The notes: generated by a model from the sequence alone, not told the origin. 64,000 bases of DNA from Rallus limicola (GCA_022605955.1 JAKCOZ010000002.1:67622783-67686782), one strand, 5' to 3'. Positions 51,501 through 64,000 are shown, counted from the stretch's first letter. Program-made: numbers and translations.

Positions 51501-54500
51501 ATCACCCTGCAAAGAAGAGGCTCACTGTCAGCGTGCCCCCATAAGCCATACCAAACAGATACTCCCCAAAAGTCAATACAAGCAGCATTACTAAACTCCA
51601 CAGGAAATTACATCTTCAAAAGCCACGCATTTAAAAGTTATGTATTTATGGATGGAACAGATTAAACAGTAAGGAAACAGGATGTAGCACGTATAAAGCC
51701 CTTGTGCTGGTTGGGATTCCGCACTGTGCTTTGCCTGCCTTCTCCAGGACTGACCTCAGAAACTCAAATACACTACCTAGCTACACAGCTCATGGTTTGT
51801 CCTGCTAAGAAAAGGGCAAAAGAGCTCCGTCACATTGTGTTCTAGTTGGTTTTATAGGCTAGCACTTGGCACTTTATCTCCCTCTGTGATGTGGCTTCCT
51901 AAGACTGGAATTCTTCTTTAAAAAAGAAATAGGATTTTAAAATGTTTGCAACGAACTGTTCTGGACAGCATACTAGCCTGTGTCACTTGCTGAAGGTTGT
52001 AATGACAATGTAGTTCTTTCCCTCGCAAAATGAAACGATGGATTAAATATGTACTGTCCTTGGACATAAATTGAAGACAAAAACCTGTAGAAATTCCTTG
52101 AAGATGGTATAAGACCACCTGAAAACCTGAGTATAAGACAGCTACAGAAAAAGGAAAGAATCCTGCTCCATTTAAAAATGTCATAGAGATGGTCTTAAAT
52201 TTGAAACCAGGCTTGCTCCAAGAGTCCATCCACCAAAACTTTAAAAAAAATTTTGCCAGGTCATCTTCACCACCTTCACTCTTCCCGTTCTGAAACAGTC
52301 AATTGGACTTCCTGACATCCCCAGTACCACTTTCCTGGATACGACCAATACAATGAATATGTAAATTAAGTACCCCTGAAAGCAGCACTCCAATCCTCTC
52401 AGCTCAGATAATGTGGTCAAAATTGTTGATTTCCTTTATTTGCCTGTCTTCTTCCTCAGAACTCCTGTCTCCATGCCTGCTGATTTCAATGGGAAAAGAT
52501 GGATTTCCCAGGGGCCTGCAGACATTTGCAGGTGCTGGGGAGAAGACACGCATCCCCTTCTACAGTTCTCCAGCTCTCCTTCCCTCTCAGGAGCAGGAGG
52601 ACATGTTCAAAAGATACCAGAAAGCAAAACCTTGGGCTGTGTGTCCTGCCACAACTGTCAGAGCTCCTGCCACACACAGCCAGGCAGAGAAAGAGGAAAG
52701 GCAGGCATCAGGCATGTTGCTTGCAAGGAGAACGTGGGCTAGCACACACATACTTCAAGGTAACGAGTAGCCTTTCAAAGCCCAGAAAACAACAGAATTT
52801 ATTTTCCTTGCACTGAAAATACGGAAACAGGATGGGATCAAGTTTCTCCTCATTGCACAGGGCTCCCATGCTGCCAGTGTCACACATGATGCAGTTTTTC
52901 AGGCAGGTGGCCACTGCAGGAGGGCTCAGCTACACCAAATGGAATTCAAAGCTTTGCTTTCAAATGTAATTCACTCCTTATTTCCAGGGGGAAAAAAAGC
53001 AAAAAAGTAGAAGTAAGGAAAATACTCTTACCATCTGACACAGCTGGTCTTAGTAAAGAGAATAAGAGGCAACTTTCATGCTAGAAAAACTTTCTGACAT
53101 TTAATATTAAGGCCATAAAAACTCAAAAAATACTGTAAGTGTTGGGAAAACCAGTGTGCAATCCACAAAGATCTTCTGGTACAGGCAAAACCTGAGTTAA
53201 AAATCATAAAAACTTGAGTCTAAGCACAGAGCAGAGTGAAAACATTTCCCTTCTCTCCAACCAGTGTTGCCTCACATCACAGCTGCAGGGGAAGGAGTCT
53301 TTCAACTAAACACAGCAGTTGGGACCAGAACAGGCCACTAGAATTTTTCCTTCTCAGTAAAAGCAGCAATTGATAAACAACACAATTTCCAGCATCCCTA
53401 CAGAGAATGAAGATGTTCTGCAGCATGATGAACGAGCAATGAATGCTGTGAAGATGCAGATCTGTTCTAAAAAAGTCATGAATAAATGTGTCATTGGACA
53501 GTGTAAAATCTGGGCTTGAGTTTCAGGTTTTCTGCATTTATGTTCAGTAAGAAGTTTTGATTTTGGTGACTGTAGTGTCCTCCTTTCCTTGTTTCTCTAT
53601 TTATCCCTGTTTATAATTTAAAAGACTGCCTCGAATTCTGTTTCATCCTTTGAAGTTCAACTCCAAAGTTAATAACTGATTATGATTCTAATGCAGGATA
53701 AATATACAACTCACAAAATAAATAACAAAGTTCCATAAACATTAATAAATTACAGCTATGCTCCAACAAAAAAACCCAAAACCCATGCCTCAACAAAAAT
53801 ACAAGTCTCAAAAACTATAGCACCAGAAATTTGTTTCACCATCAACTCTTAATTGTTTCTACATAGCATAACACTGGGCCCATGAATCTTGTGTTTAGGC
53901 TGCCACCAGTAAGTGTCAGCTAGTGTGGTTAAGAACCAGGTTCTTGCAGCCTTCACTGGATACCATGGGACAGAGAGGAAAGGGTGGCTGATCTAATCAT
54001 TCACGCAAAGCAGCAAAGGTGCTTTGATGGATCGTTACCTCTCAAAGATGAGAAGCAATTTCAACATTAATAACCTTTTGTTAAGTCATATGTAACAGAA
54101 AAACAGTGAGGGCTTCTTAATGTTATTATAGTGAATACACAGACACATTATCAGTGAAAGCTTAAACAAGATTTTACTATTTACTGTGCCTTACCTCCCT
54201 TCAAATAAATTTGTAATAGCCCTCTCACAGCTGCTCCTTTTCCATTACTTTAAATCAGTTTATAACATTACTGTTGCAGAGATCTAGTTTTTCTGATTAA
54301 TAATCTACTAAATGCATGCTCTAGGTATTTGTAAAGACCATACAATATATGAAATATTACAGTTGTTAAGACTTCATGAATTGGCTGTACATCTAATTCT
54401 TCTACAATATCTTGGCAGCTTGCTCTGGAGTCCCAGATAAAAGCTTATTACTCTTACTCCACAAGGACCGTTCTCTCTTGATGAAAAAGTTCAGCATAAA

Positions 54501-54611
54501 ATTGCAAAGAGCAATACCAGTTTTTATAAGCCTAACTTTATATCAATTCCAGCATTTTGCTGAGTATGGTATATAGTGAGAATAGGGTTCTGAAGAAAAA
54601 CACCCAAAAGC

Positions 54612-54655
54612 TATTGGCAGTTATATTATATTATATTGGCAGTTATGTTATAATC
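54612..54655 (+). repeat. 22-bp direct repeat, two units
   Basis: TATTGGCAGTTATATTATAT at 54612 recurs with a period of 22 as TATTGGCAGTTATGTTATAA at 54634. This looks like local AT-rich slippage. Confidence 0.8.
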
Positions 54656-55090
54656 TGTATCTCCAATATTTTGACAAATTTAGGTTTAAAAAGTGCCCAG
54701 ATGTGGTTTTCAGCTTAAACTCTCTTGAGCCAAGCAGCCTTACTTACACATATGCCTCGCTACCTATGTACCCATGTATTACTACCTGCATAAAGAATGT
54801 GAGATGTGAACAACGTCCACCAGGTCAGCTGCTGGTTACAATGCCTGCCTTCAGGGGGCAAATCCCAATGACATTTTAACAGCACCCAAATTCTCATGCC
54901 TTGCAGAACAAAGACAAGCAGCATTGATAACCATTTGTATGCCTTTAAAACCCTGTCATCCAGCTTCATTGCTTCACCACCACTCTCAACATTTTGAAGT
55001 TGTTGTATTTAAAAGAAAACACTTGCCTCTTGCTTATGTACCAGAAAGATTCTATAATTGTCACAATCCTCACCTGAAATCTGTTGACAG

Positions 55091-55153
55091 GGATGGCGGT
55101 CAACTAAGGATGGGGGTGAACTAAAGATAGGGGTGAACTAAGGATGGGGTGAG
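55091..55153 (+). repeat. 17-bp minisatellite, about 3.7 units, next to an SCFD2 splice donor
   Basis: Units GGATGGCGGTCAACTAA (55091), GGATGGGGGTGAACTAA (55108), AGATAGGGGTGAACTAA (55125) and a partial GGATGGGGTGAG (55142) follow head to tail. The array is 90-150 nt into the intron after the exon at 55244-55371. The + (template) strand is G-rich; three more G3 tracts (GGGTAGGGTAGGG) lie at 55214-55226. Confidence 0.9.
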
Positions 55154-55243
55154 TTTTCCCCAAGAGGGTTAAGTGGAAGAAGAGGAGCTGACAGCATCTT
55201 TCACGTTACCACCGGGTAGGGTAGGGTATGTCACACTGCTCAC

Positions 55244-55371
55244 CCATGCTCATCTTAATAGGTAAATTTTCTCTGCTCGCAGCTTCCACAAGGTGTCTCC
55301 GGGCCTCCATCACAGCTTCCTTTTGTTTGAGGGTCATGAAGGACTCCCAGAGAGCTTTAGCAGCTGGATCA
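55244..55371 (-). CDS. SCFD2: SCFD2 internal exon (first of three in this window)
   Basis: This 128-nt exon encodes one split codon plus 42 residues and a final split G. The peptide begins DPAAKALWES and ends with ENLPIKMSM. It matches the human SCFD2 stretch that I recall as TAKALWE...KEAVMEVRRHLVEAASRENLPIKMSMG, with only a few substitutions. The acceptor reads TTCTTATAG and the donor is G|GTGAGC. The exon enters in phase 2 (an AG from the previous exon would give Ser, as in the human SSD) and leaves in phase 1. The next exon starts GC, restoring Gly. SCFD2 is a divergent Sec1/Munc18-family protein of about 684 residues in human, thought to act in vesicle or protein transport; this exon lies near the middle, around residue 335-378 by my count. 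An in-frame extension runs past the donor into the intron, so the true exon end rests on the splice site and homology. The identification comes from memory, not a search. Confidence 0.93.
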
Positions 55372-58300
55372 CTATAAGAAAATGACAGGGTTACACTAAA
55401 CATTGCTTGAATAATGGAGTAAGCTTAAGACAACATTTATATTTTAAGATGAGTGCTTCTACTTAGTAATTCCTCTGAGGTGGGCAGGATACAAGTAAAA
55501 AAGTGTTATATAAAGCTTGATTTTTTTCTTAGTGGGAAAAACTCTAGCTTTTTTTGCTACCAATTATAAAGCATTAAAATTCATGTGTAATGAATAAGCA
55601 TGTCAGCCTCAAAGTAACCACTACTGTTCAACCATGGGAATACTAGAAACAGTCCAAACTTCTTCAGTTACCAAAAGCTATGGAAAGGATGGGCTCTAAC
55701 TTCCCCCTGAGAGTTTAAACCCCAAAGTCAATACTTGAAATGCTGAAGGCTATTGGTCTGATGTGATGAACTATTGTCCCTTTGGGTTTCATGGATTCTC
55801 CTTATGTGAAAAGGATAATCCATAGCAGAATGCAACTGGCCTTATGGTTTCTGTATTTACAGATTTCCTTTTTATTGTTGCTGTTGCTAAGCTTAAATTA
55901 GGAATTTGTGTGGCTCATCTGCACTCAGTTTCCTGTCAGTCTCACTCTCCTCCAGGACACTGCATTTGTTGCTGTTGTGAATGAATTCAGTGTTTCCTTG
56001 GTAAGGAGGGGAGAAAAGAAGGGAGGAAAAACCTTCGCCTGGGGCTAAAGCCACACATTGGGATTAACTGTGTTGGATTTTTAATTTATTTATTTTCTTT
56101 TTTAAAGAAAAAGTTTCCCCCTGTTTTTTCCCCAGGAGACATTTAACTCCAAAATACATTTTGATGTCATTTACAACATGCTTATAAACATGTCAGAACG
56201 AGCTTTGTTTCACAGAAAATAGAACCCCCCAACGATTCATTCGATCTCTGTTACAAAGCAGCTGTGCTCAGAGTCTGATGCAAGGGCAGGGCTGTATTTA
56301 GTAAATCTGTCCTACCTCCCAAACCAGGTAAGAGGATTGCCAAGCCCCAGTCCTGTCATCCCAGGAACCCACATCCTCTGTCAAAGCCTGAGTGGGTGGA
56401 AGGGCCATGGGAAAAAGGTTGAGTTACCCTGTTCTGAACAAACCACAAATGAATAAGAAGAGCTAACTTCATCCTACTGCCATGCTTTAAGAGAGGAAAA
56501 GTCAGATGACCTGATATACAGTCTTTCCATTTTGTTTTCACACAGTGAAACTTGTGACCTTCCTCCAGTGACAGAGGCTGGAGGCAGCACATCCCAAAAC
56601 AGCCAGGGCATCTGAAGCAGCTCCCTCTACTCCATCACCAACTGTGACCTGAGCACTGATGCTGTGTGCTGTTCACGAGCTGAAAGAGAATTTCTCACAA
56701 GAGAAGGCATGCTGATTTATCACATAGGATAGTGCAAGAAATAAGGAAGAGGTTCTCAAAGCAGCTAGATGCTTCAACACAATCTCTCTTCAGAATGGAT
56801 CCTCTGGTATGCTATTTTTACAGACTATCCACTCAATTATGATGATTCTGTCCTAGCCACTCAGCATCCCTTTTAAACACAGCATTTTGATCCCATTCAC
56901 ATCACATTCCCAGTGTATGTCTCACTTCATTTACAGTGTGCCTGAGGTTTGGATTACAAGAGGCTATCACTTTGCCTATTAACTTGATCATGCAAGTTCC
57001 AAATGCAAAACTAGAAAGAATTAGGCCTAAACCAGCAGAAACTTAGTTTTCAAAATATTTTTTTTCTTATTTGGAAGAAGAGTCAAGCTTTTGTCTTCTA
57101 ACATTTTAACCTGTTTTCATTTTCCCAGATTTCTTCATCACCATAAATATGAGCAGAGAATCTTACACACACAGAGACCAGGAGCTAAGGTTTCAAACCA
57201 GAGGAAAACAAACAGCATAAGGAAGCTAAAACAAAAGCCTCCCAAATTTTTACACAGGTTTTTGTAGTCTCATCTTTCTCACTCCTATACTTCATAAAGC
57301 TATTAGGCAAACAGTGACATGTGGAAAATCCAACTGAAAAGTGCCTATAGACCTCAGCAAAGGTCAGAATGTATGTGATAAGGTTGCACCATTTTTCTAC
57401 CTGCTGTCCTTGTCTGCTGCTCTCCTTTTCCACACCATGTGTTGCTCAGTCCTGTCAATCTAGACTGCAAAGTCTTTGCAAGCAACATACACTACAATTA
57501 CATAATCGCTACTGTAAGTCCCTGCTCTAAACAGGGACTTTAAATAATAAAACCCTTACAAATAGCACTTTTTTTTTTTGTAGTTTAAAATAAGAGTCAT
57601 AGAAATGCACTAAAGCAAAATGGTAGGAGGAGTGGAACTTGCTTTTTGCTTTGCAAACACTTTCTTCCTCTTTTCACCACAGTGGGTTTTCTTTAATCTC
57701 AAGGACCTGAGTTTGCACGATCCCCATGGGTTGCTGTAGCACACTGAAAATGGCAAAAAGCAAAACAACTGTGGTACAGCCTAAAAGCAGAGGGGAGTCA
57801 ACCACACTCTCTGTAGACATTTTTCTCCCTGCTGCTCTGCAGAATGCCCAGTGGTTTAGGTATCATCTATAGAGCAATACATAAAGAGGATGAGATCAAT
57901 ATATACTGATAGCTCACATACATCACCAGTTGTCTAGGTCAATCCACAGAGAGCAACAGTTCCTGCGTTCAGACATTCTTCTTTATATGTAAGAGGGGAA
58001 AAAAGAGGAACAAAAGTAGTTTTATGTTTTCTGCTGAAAACACTTTTCAGAGAAGGGGTTTTGCTTCGAAAAGCAGCCTGTTCTCTAACTTCATCAATGA
58101 GAAGAAAGGAAAAGCTACTGGGAATGAGTCAGTGGGAGGCATTTCAGGGCTCTGGTGCTGCCTCTTGCCTGATCTGAGAAGTTACCACAACATTTTCCTT
58201 TTAGAGATTTCTAACTCTCGGAAATGGTATTATCTTATCTTCTCCTTTTGGTGAGACATTTCCCTGTGACTGCCTTCCAGCTCTTGTCACGGTGCAGTTC

Positions 58301-60487
58301 CCCTCCTCTTTTTCCCATCTGCAGTTCCTCTGCTTTAGTCCAAACGCCCCAGTGTGATCACACTGGGGCTGTAATCAGCTATTTGTATGGTTTCCAGTGT
58401 CTTGATTCAAATTTCTTCTTTCTCCTGCATTCTGTGACTTCCCAAAGATTATGTATTGATTTTACATGTTACTTAGTGAATTGCTGCACTCAAAACTAGT
58501 TTTCTGAAGGATAAAAATAAAAACCAAGACTAGAACAAGCCACTAGACAGCCTCAAAGTGGCTAACTGGCTGGCTTCTCAAATTTATAATACCCCAAAGG
58601 AAAGACTGCCTAATGAAAGCTGCTGTTCAGTGGTAGGGGGATGCCAGGGTGAAAAAGCCAAAGCCTTGAGCAGAAAGAAGGGTGTAGTTTGGGAAGCAGT
58701 TCTTTCGGTGATGGTGTGCTACCTTCAGCAACACTCTCTCTGGAAGAACTTGCTCCCTTTCCCATGGCACCGCTTTCAGCTGTGGGAACACCTCCTGCCT
58801 AGGACCATGCACTGAGTCAGATAGGAAAAAACAGGTTGTTTTTAAACACAGCTCAGATCTCTGAACTAAGTATCCTGATTGAGACATTACTGGCTGATAA
58901 TCAAATGCCTAATTTTGCATCTGTTAAAATAACTGTTACTTATTCTCTTGATCTGCTCTGGTCCTGTTCTTCAAGGACATTGCTGCCAAAATTACCCAAC
59001 AGACAAAGTGTCCATATCTGTGATCATCTGTAGGCTCACTCTCACAGCTACTAATTTTCAACACATTTGGGGAAAGTAAGGGTGAGTGATGGCACTAGGA
59101 CTACCAAGCTTAAAGTAGTTGTCTGGGAATCAGTGAAATCAAGCATCAATCAATAGAAATGAAAGCCTAAAGGCAGAAAGTTGAGGACACTTACGATCCT
59201 AGGAATTCAAAGCACACCACCACAATTTCAGGCTTGGCTGAAATGCTGTGCCTCTTGCTTAGTAGCACTAGTAGAGAAAGGTATTAACCCTCTTTCTGCT
59301 CCAGGTCTTGCCTGTTACCCATAAATATGTTACCCATTAAAATATGGTCTTCCAGGTCACTAATGTAAGAGCAAAAGGTCAAGAAGAAATAATCGCATAC
59401 TAGAAAATACACCTAAAATGACTAAGTGTTCCCCTATTACCTTTTCAGATCTATCAATAGGCCATTCTTAACCCATTTAACATTTATAATGCTAGTTTGG
59501 TGATGTATTTCTTCCATGAACATGTATAATTAACCAAATGAAAACAAGTCAAACACTCTTGTCAAAGCAGCATGCCATAACACCAAAATTATCAGCTACA
59601 TCTGTAGTCGCTGGCAAGCTACTGCAAATAATTTTAATATGATCTAATTTCCAGTCAAAGATGATAAAATAAATTGACATTTACATTATCTATTACTGGA
59701 TTTTTGCCTGGATTGCTTTGCCAAACAGGCCAAATTCAGATCATTCTGTTTTTCTTATAAAACACTGGTATAGCCAACACTTTGTCGGTTATGTGCAACC
59801 CTTGTGCTGTCCTCAGGTGAAGAGTCTCTTCCATAACCTTGTCAAAGGCCAAATTGAAAAGTCAGTATCTACATCCAGCTTCCTTCCCAGATCTCCTGTA
59901 GCTCAAATCAAGAAAGAAAATGGTCACTTTGTATAGTTTGGCTTTGGTTATTTTCAAACTGCTTGGAGTCTGGTGAAAGCACAACGTACATCAGAAGCAA
60001 CAAGTAACCAGGTGGAGGACATCACAGGAGCAAGATGTTAAGGAAGGAAGAGAAAGCAAATGTGGTTATTTCTACACCTGGCAAAGGGTACAGGACTTCA
60101 AAGAGCAACTTGTTGACACAGGCTCTGTATAAGTGACAGAAAACAACAGTGAGTGGGCTTGAAAAATTAACTAGCTGAAATTACAGCCTGTCAGCATAAA
60201 AAAGTAGCTGTGTTTGTATTTTTACAGATTAAAAATCAGAAAGAAAACTGTGATAGTCTCAACATGAGACAGATTCTGTGGTTATTGTATCAGCAAAACT
60301 TTTACTTTATGTCTTTATAGCTTTATAGCTCAGCTGCGCTTGTGTATTTTCACAAGAGGAAGGAAAAATTCAGTAAAGATTAAATTAGAGCTTCATTAAT
60401 ACCACAAAACTGCCCCAAAGTGAGCAACTGCTTTAAAAAAACAAAAAAAAATTAAGTATGCTACCAAGATATCCTTTGTAATAACTC

Positions 60488-60860
60488 ATGTTCATTCAAA
60501 GAAGACACACAACATCCAGACTAAGCACACAGCAGTTTGGAAGAACACCACCAGGGTGGTTAGAAGACCATTCCTGTGAAGGACAAACCCACTGCTGGCA
60601 ATACATCATTCGGATACCGATACACCCAAGAGAAGCACAAGCCTGCGATAAGGGGCAATTTGGCTACAAGCCTGGAGCGAGGGGCCACTTATTGAGAGAC
60701 ATCCTCCTCCTTCCAATTCCTTTGGTGTTTCAGAGACAGCGGAGGCTGTGCCAAGGCTATGCTGGATATACCGTGCATCCCTGGAGATGCGTGCCAGCCT
60801 GACAACTGGGAGGGAACAGCAAAGTCCCAGACTGCTCCCCACTCCACACACAGCAGCCAC
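60488..60860 (+). other. Unrecognised moderately CpG-rich stretch with a 104-codon frame
   Basis: An ATG frame at 60488-60802 runs 104 codons. The same region keeps seven CpGs in about 200 bp (CATTCGGATACCGATAC, GCCTGCGATAAG, GAGCGAGG). I do not recognise the peptide and find no splice or polyadenylation logic, so it is probably not a gene. It may be an old repeat or a conserved noncoding element. Confidence 0.25.
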
Positions 60861-61719
60861 CCCTATAAAGAGCCAACAGCCTCTGCTTCAGGCCACAGGG
60901 ATGCTGTGGGAATGGGAAGAGCTGACCTCAGCACCACCATGCTGCTCAGACCCAGCTGGGCTCAGAGAAGGAAGCTGCTCTTCATTTCAACTTTCTGAAA
61001 GTGACCAAATGGTGCTGATGTATCAATTTTTTTCTATATAAAACCAGCTATCACTCTTTTCAGGACTTCATTCTCTAGCATTCCTGTGCATTTGGGTGCA
61101 TTAAGTGTGCTACCCGAGTGCATGCACTCAATGGGCTAGCCAATGTTTGTTGTGAAGATGCAGCAATGCTTTCTTCAAACAAAACTGCCAAAAAAAACCC
61201 CAAACCCCCAAAAGGTTGATTTTCAGATCAATGTAAATTGCACATCCCCTAAAGTGACCACCACTTTTTATTTCTAAGAATGTAAAATGACAAATTCTGA
61301 AGTTTTTAAATGGCTCTTAGCAGTGGACTCTAATTCTGCTGTTCCACATGCTATATGGCTGGCAAACCTGCTCAGTCTAATTTAATGCACCTCAGACAGT
61401 AGAAACCTGAACGATTTTCCAATCCATTTTAACCTTAGAAAAAATGGTAAATGAAAGCTAATGTCAGTGGGGTATTGTGCTTGCACAGGAGAGTTGGGTA
61501 TTACTACCCTTACCATAGATTAGTAAAAATATCGCAATGTAACAAAGCACACAAAACTTACAAAAACAAGATGTTTGCAGCCATTCCATTTAGAAGATTC
61601 ACATTCTCACTCATATGGGTCTTAAAATACCCTCCATGTATTGTTTTTTATGATTAGAACATGCAAATGGTACTTTAAATTAAAAAAAAAATAAAAAGCC
61701 TGACAGCCAACATTAAAGA

Positions 61720-62080
61720 CCATAAATGTGTTCCTGAATAATTTAACGGTTATTTCCCAGTTTCACTCCAAGCCCTCAAGCCACTCGGTGGGTGTAATCC
61801 GCTCTAGACTCAACCGTGGCTGTGTACTTTGGCACCAAGTCAAAACAGAGAGGTTATTGTTTGATTTATATGCCAAGAGCCTCTTAGATAAAGGGCTAAT
61901 GGCAGGCTGATAGCTTCAGCCTTTGCATGTGGTGTTTATACAAACCCTTCTTTCCTCTCCCTCCTTTCTGCATGTATTCCAGGAAGGCTGTGTCACATCA
62001 AGATCAAGTTAATTAATTAACTCATACCAGCACAATTTGATTAATAAAACAACTGATTTACTAAAGGTCACAGGGAGTGC
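61720..62080. promoter_or_regulatory. Candidate conserved noncoding element with homeodomain sites
   Basis: This unique stretch contains GGTGTAATCCGCTCTAGACT (a TAATCC bicoid/OTX-type site at 61795-61800), the perfect 14-bp palindrome GTTAATTAATTAAC at 62008-62021, and kept CpGs (CACTCGGTG, AACCGTGG). Motif density resembles developmental enhancers. Without alignment this is an inference. Confidence 0.4.
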
Positions 62081-64000
62081 TGTTAAAACACCGACTTTTC
62101 TCCCTCAGCAACACATAAGGTTTTGAGATTTGCATTTCTCTGTACTGCAAAGAGCAATTTTAAAGCAATAATCACACTACAAAAAGTGATGGAAGTGGCT
62201 ATGAGAAATCAATCTCTCAGTGCATGGCAAAGTTCAGGAGATATTTCAGTACTTCGGGAGATACTTGAACAAAAAAATCAACTCCTACAACAGGAAGGGT
62301 CATGTAAGAGAATTTTCTATATTATGTAAACTATTGAACTTCCCCCATAAAACTAGAGGCCTTGCCTATGTGATATACTTTGCCATTTAATATGTCCAAA
62401 CTGGGAATATTACTAGTATATAAGTGTCTGTACTGTTAAAACATAGTCCTATGTAACCAAATTGTTACTTATTAGATGTTAGCGAACTTAATTATGAAAT
62501 TATACAATTAGATTTTTTCTGCAAGATACAAGCAGCATCATTAAATAATGAATATTAATTATTTTAAATGTCATTCTAAAAACACTGGAGGGGGAATAGA
62601 GACTAGATTTTTAACAGCCTTTTGCCACTGATTTATTTTAAAACACTTATTTTCAATAGTAGATGGATAAAACAGAAGCTGCCAGGAATTTTTAAAGCAG
62701 TTCTGAGATAATACTCAAAAGTGTTGCAGATCAGCTTGCAGCCAGCAAGGCCAAAGCATACGAATAAAAACATGAGCTGATGATTTTTAACAATAGATTC
62801 CCCTCTGGACTACCAAAAATATTGGTAAGAAATAAGTTTTAGAAGTAATGCATTTTAACCAGGAGTTTACCGGACAGTTCAATAGAGGGGTATACATACT
62901 AAGCATGCACAGTATCAACTGGACCAGTACAGTAGACTTGTTTGTAAAAAGACATAATTTGCCAGTAGAAGTTAAAAATTCCAGAAAATTTTGCCTCCTG
63001 TCTCCTGTTCTCACCTTAGCACGGTTCCCCCCGTGCCAGTAACAGTGACCCAGCATGCTGGACCACTCTGCAAGCAGAACTGGGAAGCAGAGAACTTGCT
63101 TTGCCTAGCCCTCGATAGCCCGGACAGACTGCCAAGCAGCTCTACAGGATACAGCCCAAGTTCTCCTTCATCATTGGGTTTGCATACCACTGACTCAACG
63201 CAGCCATAAAACAAACAGGCAGAGCACAGGAGTTACTCTTTGAAAGCTCCAGCTCACAAACGAAGGCTACGCTGTCTAGTGTGCCAGAGGAAAGCTGGTT
63301 AAAACACAGCAATAAGTGAGGGAATAGTTATAATATGCAAGTTAGTATATTCAGGCTACTGTATTTCACTTCACAGAGGCATACTTACAAATATGGATAC
63401 TCCAGGGCACCCAGTCAAGTTAACATAAATTTTGCAATCATTTTCAGGCTGTTAATTAACATTAGGAGAAGAGAAAATAAGATCCATCAGACACGACTGG
63501 TGAATGACTATGACCAACAGGACTAAGAATTGAATTTGTTACTGAACATGAGAAAGTAAGTTTTGGTTCATCTTACAATGAAGCTTGGGACAGGTTTTTC
63601 AAGGGCATAGTAGAAAAAAGTCTAGAAAATGCTGAGTATATACACAATCACAAGCTCGTTTCAGACAAGAATTGTGAGAGAATTATCTCAAAACAGCTTT
63701 AAAAACAATACTGTGATTTTATGTTGCAAAACTGCTGTTTCATATAAATTATCATGTTCCAATAAAACCATAACCACTATACTCCAAAGCAGGAAGAAAT
63801 AATGCTCCCTGTTATCACTGGAGCATGGGAGAACTTAAAAACAAACAAATTGGGAGCTTTTTATAAACACAACCCCAAAACTGCCCCACAACTGCTCTGT
63901 TTACCTACAGCTCCTTGCTTGGGGCTGAATTCCTTTCCCCTTCTTCACAGAAAATGGATGGTAAACTAGAATCTTAAAATGTACATAGTTTTGGTTCCAC

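Larger units (their letters stand above)
36346..55243 (-). other. 18.9-kb SCFD2 intron
   Basis: This intron lies between the donor next to 55244 and the acceptor next to 36345, phase 1 at both ends. It holds three CR1 copies (36.8, 45.2-45.8 and 48.4 kb), candidate conserved elements near 38.0, 38.7 and 41.9 kb, and a G-rich minisatellite just inside the donor at 55.1 kb. The stretches 39-41.8, 42.1-45.1, 46-48.4 and 48.6-54.6 kb are otherwise unremarkable, with no recognisable gene. Confidence 0.9.
55372..64000 (-). other. 3' part of the SCFD2 intron before the first visible exon
   Basis: This stretch runs upstream of the acceptor at 55373-55372 to the right edge of the window. No earlier SCFD2 exon is visible. 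It is AT-rich intron. A candidate noncoding element lies at 61.7-62.1 kb and a moderately CpG-rich stretch at 60.5-60.85 kb. Between 55.4 and 60.4 kb and between 62.1 and 64 kb I see nothing nameable. Confidence 0.82.

Noticed and set aside
52411..52816. Three overlapping plus-strand frames of 105-119 codons
   Set aside because: All three frames open together, which points to composition rather than selection; no known protein.
1..64000. CRISPR array, tRNA or rRNA genes, riboswitches, bacterial operons
   Set aside because: None seen. There are no regularly spaced direct repeats, no tRNA A/B box pair, and the exon-intron structure and repeats are those of a vertebrate.

Overview
This window is an internal piece of a vertebrate gene, almost certainly from a bird. 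The case for a bird is the repeats: several CR1 LINE 3' ends with the (ATTCTATG)n tail and the usual 'GGTTGGAAGGGACCT' core, and three copies of an LTR family common in bird genomes (start like 'GGTTTGGCTGGGAT..AGTTAA', end 'GGTTAAACCATGACA').

The only protein-coding gene I can support is on the minus strand. Three clean exons, at 55244-55371, 36170-36345 and 2209-2458 (in transcript order), have canonical AG/GT borders, compatible phases (2-1, 1-0, 0-1) and together encode about 185 residues. I recognise the peptide as SCFD2 (Sec1 family domain-containing protein 2), a divergent Sec1/Munc18-like protein. The match to human SCFD2 is from memory, but it is long and runs through all three exons in order with no gap. 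The exons are separated by introns of 18,898 and 33,711 nt. More of the gene lies beyond both edges: the 5' exons to the right, the C-terminal exons to the left. About 99% of the window is therefore intron.

The introns hold repeats and a few islands of unusual composition. Repeats: two CR1 copies of about 0.6 kb in opposite orientation (20.9-21.5 kb and 45.2-45.8 kb), four shorter CR1 3' ends (11.5, 29.8, 36.8 and 48.4 kb), three LTR copies (0.5, 12.6-12.9 and 13.9-14.2 kb), two small minisatellites and assorted homopolymer tracts. Islands: the background is AT-rich and CpG-poor, but several short stretches keep many CpGs. The strongest is a CpG-island-like block at 17.87-18.19 kb (about 26 CpG in 300 bp) flanked by candidate conserved noncoding sequence from about 17.25 to 18.72 kb. 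Smaller candidates lie near 13.5, 23.5, 24.2, 26.6, 38.0, 38.7, 41.9 and 61.8 kb. Whether they are conserved cannot be tested from one sequence, so they are candidates only.

I saw no bacterial-type operon, CRISPR array, tRNA or rRNA gene, or intact retroviral coding region. The remaining small open frames look like chance frames in introns or frames inside repeats.
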